Assembly (NCBI GenBank): GCA_007125435.1
Contig: SLDF01000423.1
Coordinates: 1-8,784, forward strand
Origin: Saprospiraceae bacterium
GTDB taxonomy: Bacteria > Bacteroidota > Bacteroidia > Chitinophagales > Saprospiraceae
Direction of reading: 5' to 3'
Length of the DNA stretch: 8,784 nt
Shown here: positions 6,922 to 8,784 of the stretch, in pieces
How the letters are laid out: every line of letters begins with the position of its first letter
How positions within the stretch are numbered: position 1 is the stretch's first letter
The notes under the pieces: generated by a model
Database searches by the model: none
Seen by the model: the letters and a program-made list of their open reading frames with translations, nothing else
Told to the model about the DNA's origin: nothing
Made by a program: the position numbers and the translations under genes

Positions 6922-7638
6922 ATGCATATGAAATCTTTTATACCTAATGGGCTTACCTTATTAAATTTACTCATGGGTTGTCTGGCTATACACTTTGTCA
7001 TGACAGGCTTTCCTATGGCAGTGTTGTATTGTTTACTGGTCTCTGCAGTGGCTGATTTTTTTGATGGTTGGGCTGCTCGGGTATTAGATCAGGCCGGTAA
7101 TCTGGGTAAAGAATTGGATTCATTAGCAGACGTGGTAAGTTTTGGTGCTGTTCCTGGATTTATGATGTTCAGTACACTGCAAGCCGGACTGTCAGAGCTC
7201 TCCATCCAGAGCTCATGGATCGTACCTGTAAGCCTACTTGGCTTTGTGATCACATTGTCATCAGCATACAGGCTTGCAAGGTTTAATATTGACACGAGGC
7301 AGGTAGAGGGTTTTATAGGACTGGCTACGCCAGGTAACACCATTTTTTTTCTGGGACTTTATCTTGGCATTCATCTTGATACTTTTGGTATCGGCCATAT
7401 ATTATTCAATCCATTTTTGTTGATAGGCACTATTGCTGTATTTTCTTACTTGCTCAACTGTAATATTCATATGTTTAAGTTGAAAATTGGTAAATGGAAA
7501 GGTCACGAGCGACAATATATACTGATGGTATTGTTGGTGCCTTTATTATTAATCATGGGGCCTTTGGGACTCAGTGTCATTATAATCTTGTACATTTTGC
7601 TTTCTTTGCTCCCATTTGCAGAAACGACAAAGCGATAA
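6922..7638 (+). CDS. pssA: CDP-diacylglycerol-serine O-phosphatidyltransferase
   Basis: A 238-residue integral membrane enzyme that joins serine to CDP-diacylglycerol to make phosphatidylserine, the precursor of phosphatidylethanolamine. The CDP-alcohol phosphotransferase motif is complete: D45, D48-G49, A52-R53, then eight residues, G62, D66 and D70 (DFFDGWAAR through LGKELDSLAD). Motifs typical of the serine-using subgroup follow, including SFGAVPG (73-79), YRLARFNID (116-124) and FIGLATPGN (131-139). About seven to eight hydrophobic helices are visible. The ATG at 6922 is followed by another ATG at 6928, and MKSFIPNGLTLLN is the usual family start, so the true start may be 6928. The decarboxylase gene (psd) that normally completes the pathway is not here. 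It runs 27 bp ahead of rsmI and probably shares its transcript. SerA in the opposite operon makes serine, the co-substrate. Confidence 0.9.
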   Translation: MHMKSFIPNGLTLLNLLMGCLAIHFVMTGFPMAVLYCLLVSAVADFFDGWAARVLDQAGNLGKELDSLADVVSFGAVPGFMMFSTLQAGLSELSIQSSWIVPVSLLGFVITLSSAYRLARFNIDTRQVEGFIGLATPGNTIFFLGLYLGIHLDTFGIGHILFNPFLLIGTIAVFSYLLNCNIHMFKLKIGKWKGHERQYILMVLLVPLLLIMGPLGLSVIIILYILLSLLPFAETTKR

Positions 7639-7665
7639 GTCAGATAGTAAAACAACAATTACCTT

Positions 7666-8328
7666 ATGCTATACATCGTACCCACTCCCGTTGGCAACCT
7701 GGAAGACATGACACTGAGAGGTCTGCGCATATTAAAGGAGGTTGATCTCATCCTGGCAGAAGATACACGTACCTCCTCAAAACTTCTAAAATACTATGAC
7801 ATAGATACACCACTGAAGGCTTATCATGCATTCAATGAACATAAAGTCACTCAGCAGATCGTTGATACCCTCAGTGCCGGCTCTTCTATGGCATTAATTA
7901 CGGATGCGGGTACGCCTGGTATTTCTGATCCGGGTTTTTATTTGGTACGAGCATGCGTAGAAGCTGAGGTGCCACTGACATGCCTACCCGGGGCCACATC
8001 ATTCGTGCCGGCACTTGTAGCAAGCGGCTTGCCTAGTGATAAATTTTTCTTTGAGGGGTTTCTGCCGCACAAAAAAGGTAGACAAACCAGACTTCAGTAT
8101 CTGTCAACACTCCCTTACACCTTCATCCTTTTCGAATCTCCACATCGACTAGTCAAGACACTGGATCAACTCATCACCCATTGTGGAGCAGACCGCTATG
8201 CCTGCGTAGCAAGAGAGATCTCAAAAGTCTATGAGTCTATCGACACTGCCTCCCTCTCTGACCTTAAAACAAAATATGCCTCATCTAAAGTAAAAGGCGA
8301 AATAGTAGTCATAGTCGAAGGCAGTTGA
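7666..8328 (+). CDS. rsmI: 16S rRNA (cytidine1402-2'-O)-methyltransferase RsmI
   Basis: A 220-residue cytosolic SAM-dependent enzyme of the tetrapyrrole-methylase fold that 2'-O-methylates C1402 of 16S rRNA near the ribosomal P site. All the family signatures are present: VPTPVGNLED (5-14), AEDTR (31-35), ITDAGTPGISDPG (78-90), CLPGATSFVPAL (106-117), FEGFLPHKKG (129-138), FESPHR (156-161), AREISK (182-187) and GEIVVIVEG near the end. E. coli RsmI is longer; this one stops at the end of the catalytic fold, which is a common compact form and not a truncation, because the final GEIV strand is intact. The start is fixed by MLYIVPTPVGN. It follows pssA by 27 bp. The repeat region begins about 50 bp after its stop codon, with no clear hairpin terminator in between. 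Confidence 0.92.
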   Translation: MLYIVPTPVGNLEDMTLRGLRILKEVDLILAEDTRTSSKLLKYYDIDTPLKAYHAFNEHKVTQQIVDTLSAGSSMALITDAGTPGISDPGFYLVRACVEAEVPLTCLPGATSFVPALVASGLPSDKFFFEGFLPHKKGRQTRLQYLSTLPYTFILFESPHRLVKTLDQLITHCGADRYACVAREISKVYESIDTASLSDLKTKYASSKVKGEIVVIVEGS

Positions 8329-8407
8329 AGAAAAAAGTACGATATGAAATAGCCAGGGGGGATGAGATAAGATAACGAAAGGTCAAAGGTCAAAAGTCTG
8401 AAAGTCA

Positions 8408-8487
8408 AAGGTCGCTTTGGAAGATAAAAGACAAAAGGAAAAAGATAAAAGGAACATTTTAAAAGAGCCAAGGAAAAAGGAAAAAGA
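8408..8487 (+). repeat. Direct repeat, copy 1 (80 bp exact)
   Basis: This segment is identical over 80 bases to 8705-8784, an offset of 297 bp. Weaker similarity extends upstream to about 8380 (matching about 8677). It covers the end of a GTC block, GTCGCTTTGGAAGATAAAAG, and the first part of the purine tract. Because copy 2 reaches the window edge, the true repeat is probably longer. Confidence 0.95.
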
Positions 8488-8500
8488 GCCAAGGAAAAAG
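8461..8500 (+). repeat. Short tandem duplication AAAGAGCCAAGGAAAAAG
   Basis: Two copies of AAAGAGCCAAGGAAAAAG stand head to tail with a 21-bp period; AGAGCC occurs at 8464 and again at 8485. They sit inside the purine-rich tract. The second dispersed copy of the tract shows the same first unit at 8761 and is cut by the window end before the second unit can be seen. Confidence 0.8.
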
Positions 8501-8564
8501 AAGAGAAAAAAAGAGTCAAATGTCGAAAAGTCTAAGGTCGAAAGTCAAAAGTCTGAAGGTTTGA

Positions 8565-8604
8565 AGGAGCATAGGAGCTCAGGAGCATAGAAGCTCAGGG
8601 GCTT
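8565..8604 (+). repeat. Octamer tandem array (about 5 copies of AGGAGCAT/AGGAGCTC)
   Basis: Five consecutive 8-base units can be read: AGGAGCAT, AGGAGCTC, AGGAGCAT, AGAAGCTC and AGGGGCTT. A decayed sixth, AGGTGTAG, follows. The first four can equally be read as two 16-bp units differing at one base. It lies between a GTC block and the AT-rich inner end of the right inverted-repeat arm, and it has no counterpart next to the left arm. Confidence 0.9.
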
Positions 8605-8619
8605 AGGTGTAGCCATTAA

Positions 8620-8748
8620 TTATTTGATATATTTTTTGTATCGAAGAAGATATTCTAAGGTGTCTTTTTGGTCTAAAAGTCTAAGGTCGAAAGTCCCAAA
8701 GTCGAAGGTCGCTTTGGAAGATAAAAGACAAAAGGAAAAAGATAAAAG
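8620..8748 (+). repeat. Right arm of the long inverted repeat
   Basis: This plus-strand segment matches the reverse complement of 13-126. It starts with TTATTTGATATA and continues through the AT-rich part, TATCGAAGAAGATATTC, a GTC block and the start of the purine tract. Relative to the left arm it carries a 15-bp insertion around 8691-8705, itself a GTC-type unit, and three substitutions. The arms diverge after GATAAAAG at 8748. Its outer part coincides with copy 2 of the 297-bp-spaced direct repeat. Confidence 0.9.
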
Positions 8749-8784
8749 GAACATTTTAAAAGAGCCAAGGAAAAAGGAAAAAGA
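8705..8784 (+). repeat. Direct repeat, copy 2 (80 bp exact, cut by window end)
   Basis: Identical to 8408-8487 over the whole 80 bases available. Perfect identity in non-coding DNA points to a recent duplication or gene conversion. If the pattern continues to the right, the region may be a tandem array with a unit of about 297 bp. Confidence 0.95.

Larger units (their letters stand above)
8329..8784. repeat. Composite intergenic repeat region without a gene
   Basis: These 456 bases after rsmI hold no credible coding sequence. In order, the plus strand shows a short GTC-repeat block (8380-8415, AAAGTCAAAGGTC-like), a purine-rich tract (8418-8515) and a second GTC block (8522-8560). Next come five octamers (8565-8604), an AT-rich segment (about 8612-8665), a third GTC block (8668-8712) and the start of a second purine tract running off the window. 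Short frames crossing it encode only low-complexity Phe/Leu/Ser or Lys/Glu runs. The modular, partly duplicated arrangement suggests a dispersed non-coding repeat element. No transposase or terminal target-site duplication is visible. Confidence 0.85.

Noticed and set aside
6807..7001. 64-codon minus-strand frame across the lptC-pssA intergenic region
   Set aside because: It overlaps the start of pssA in antisense, covers the promoter region and has no family-like pattern.
7494..7745. 83-codon plus-strand frame bridging pssA and rsmI
   Set aside because: It lies out of frame over the conserved ends of two well-supported genes and has no recognisable features.
8229..8519. Open frame of 96 codons on the minus strand at the right end
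   Set aside because: It runs through the purine-rich repeat and gives a Phe/Leu/Ser low-complexity product. Its other part is the antisense of the rsmI 3' end, so it is a composition artefact.
8565..8604. Octamer array as a CRISPR-like structure
   Set aside because: The units are 8 bp, directly joined with no unique spacers, and no cas genes are present.
13..8748. Composite transposon or integron bounded by the inverted repeats
   Set aside because: No transposase or integrase lies inside, no target-site duplication is visible, and the genes are mostly chromosomal housekeeping functions with similar codon use.

Overview
The window looks like chromosomal DNA from a member of the Bacteroidota, possibly related to Saprospiria or Cytophagia. 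The clues are AT-rich codon use, start codons without clear Shine-Dalgarno sequences but with A-rich upstream stretches, and promoter-like TAnnTTTG boxes. An LptC lipoprotein sits beside a DUF21/CBS (CNNM/CorC) membrane protein, and RsmI and SerA are short versions lacking extra C-terminal domains. The phylum call is an inference; the genus cannot be read from the sequence.

Layout. Positions 1-126 hold an intergenic repeat arm, followed by a short promoter region. Two plus-strand surface-polysaccharide genes follow: a Wzz-type chain-length/co-polymerase protein (227-1354) and an O-antigen ligase/polymerase-like multi-spanning membrane protein (1338-2834). They overlap by 17 bp. Five closely packed minus-strand genes occupy 6748 down to 2815 and are probably one operon: lptC, a DUF21-CBS-CorC/HlyC transporter, a small membrane-anchored coiled-coil protein, a SerA-type 2-hydroxyacid dehydrogenase, and a secreted protein joining MORN-like repeats to a TonB-like C-terminal domain. 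Its last gene overlaps the polymerase gene tail-to-tail by 20 bp. A 173-bp divergent intergenic region carries a dyad and back-to-back promoter-like boxes. It separates lptC from a plus-strand pair, pssA (phosphatidylserine synthase) and rsmI (16S rRNA C1402 2'-O-methyltransferase).

The last 456 bp hold no credible gene. They are a composite repeat region built from GTC(A/G)AA-type short repeats, a long purine-only-like tract, a five-copy octamer array, an AT-rich segment, and a second copy of the GTC/purine block. Part of this matches the left end of the window in inverted orientation: 126-13 pairs with 8620-8748 at about 97% identity apart from one 15-bp insertion. The gene block is therefore bracketed by outward-pointing copies of the same repeat.

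The genes share a cell-envelope theme: polysaccharide assembly, LPS export, phospholipid synthesis and membrane transport, with serine metabolism (SerA supplies serine; PssA consumes it) and one rRNA modification enzyme. The protein-coding part is mostly ordinary housekeeping content, with no defence system, CRISPR array or transposase. The least explained element is the repeat family at the two ends.
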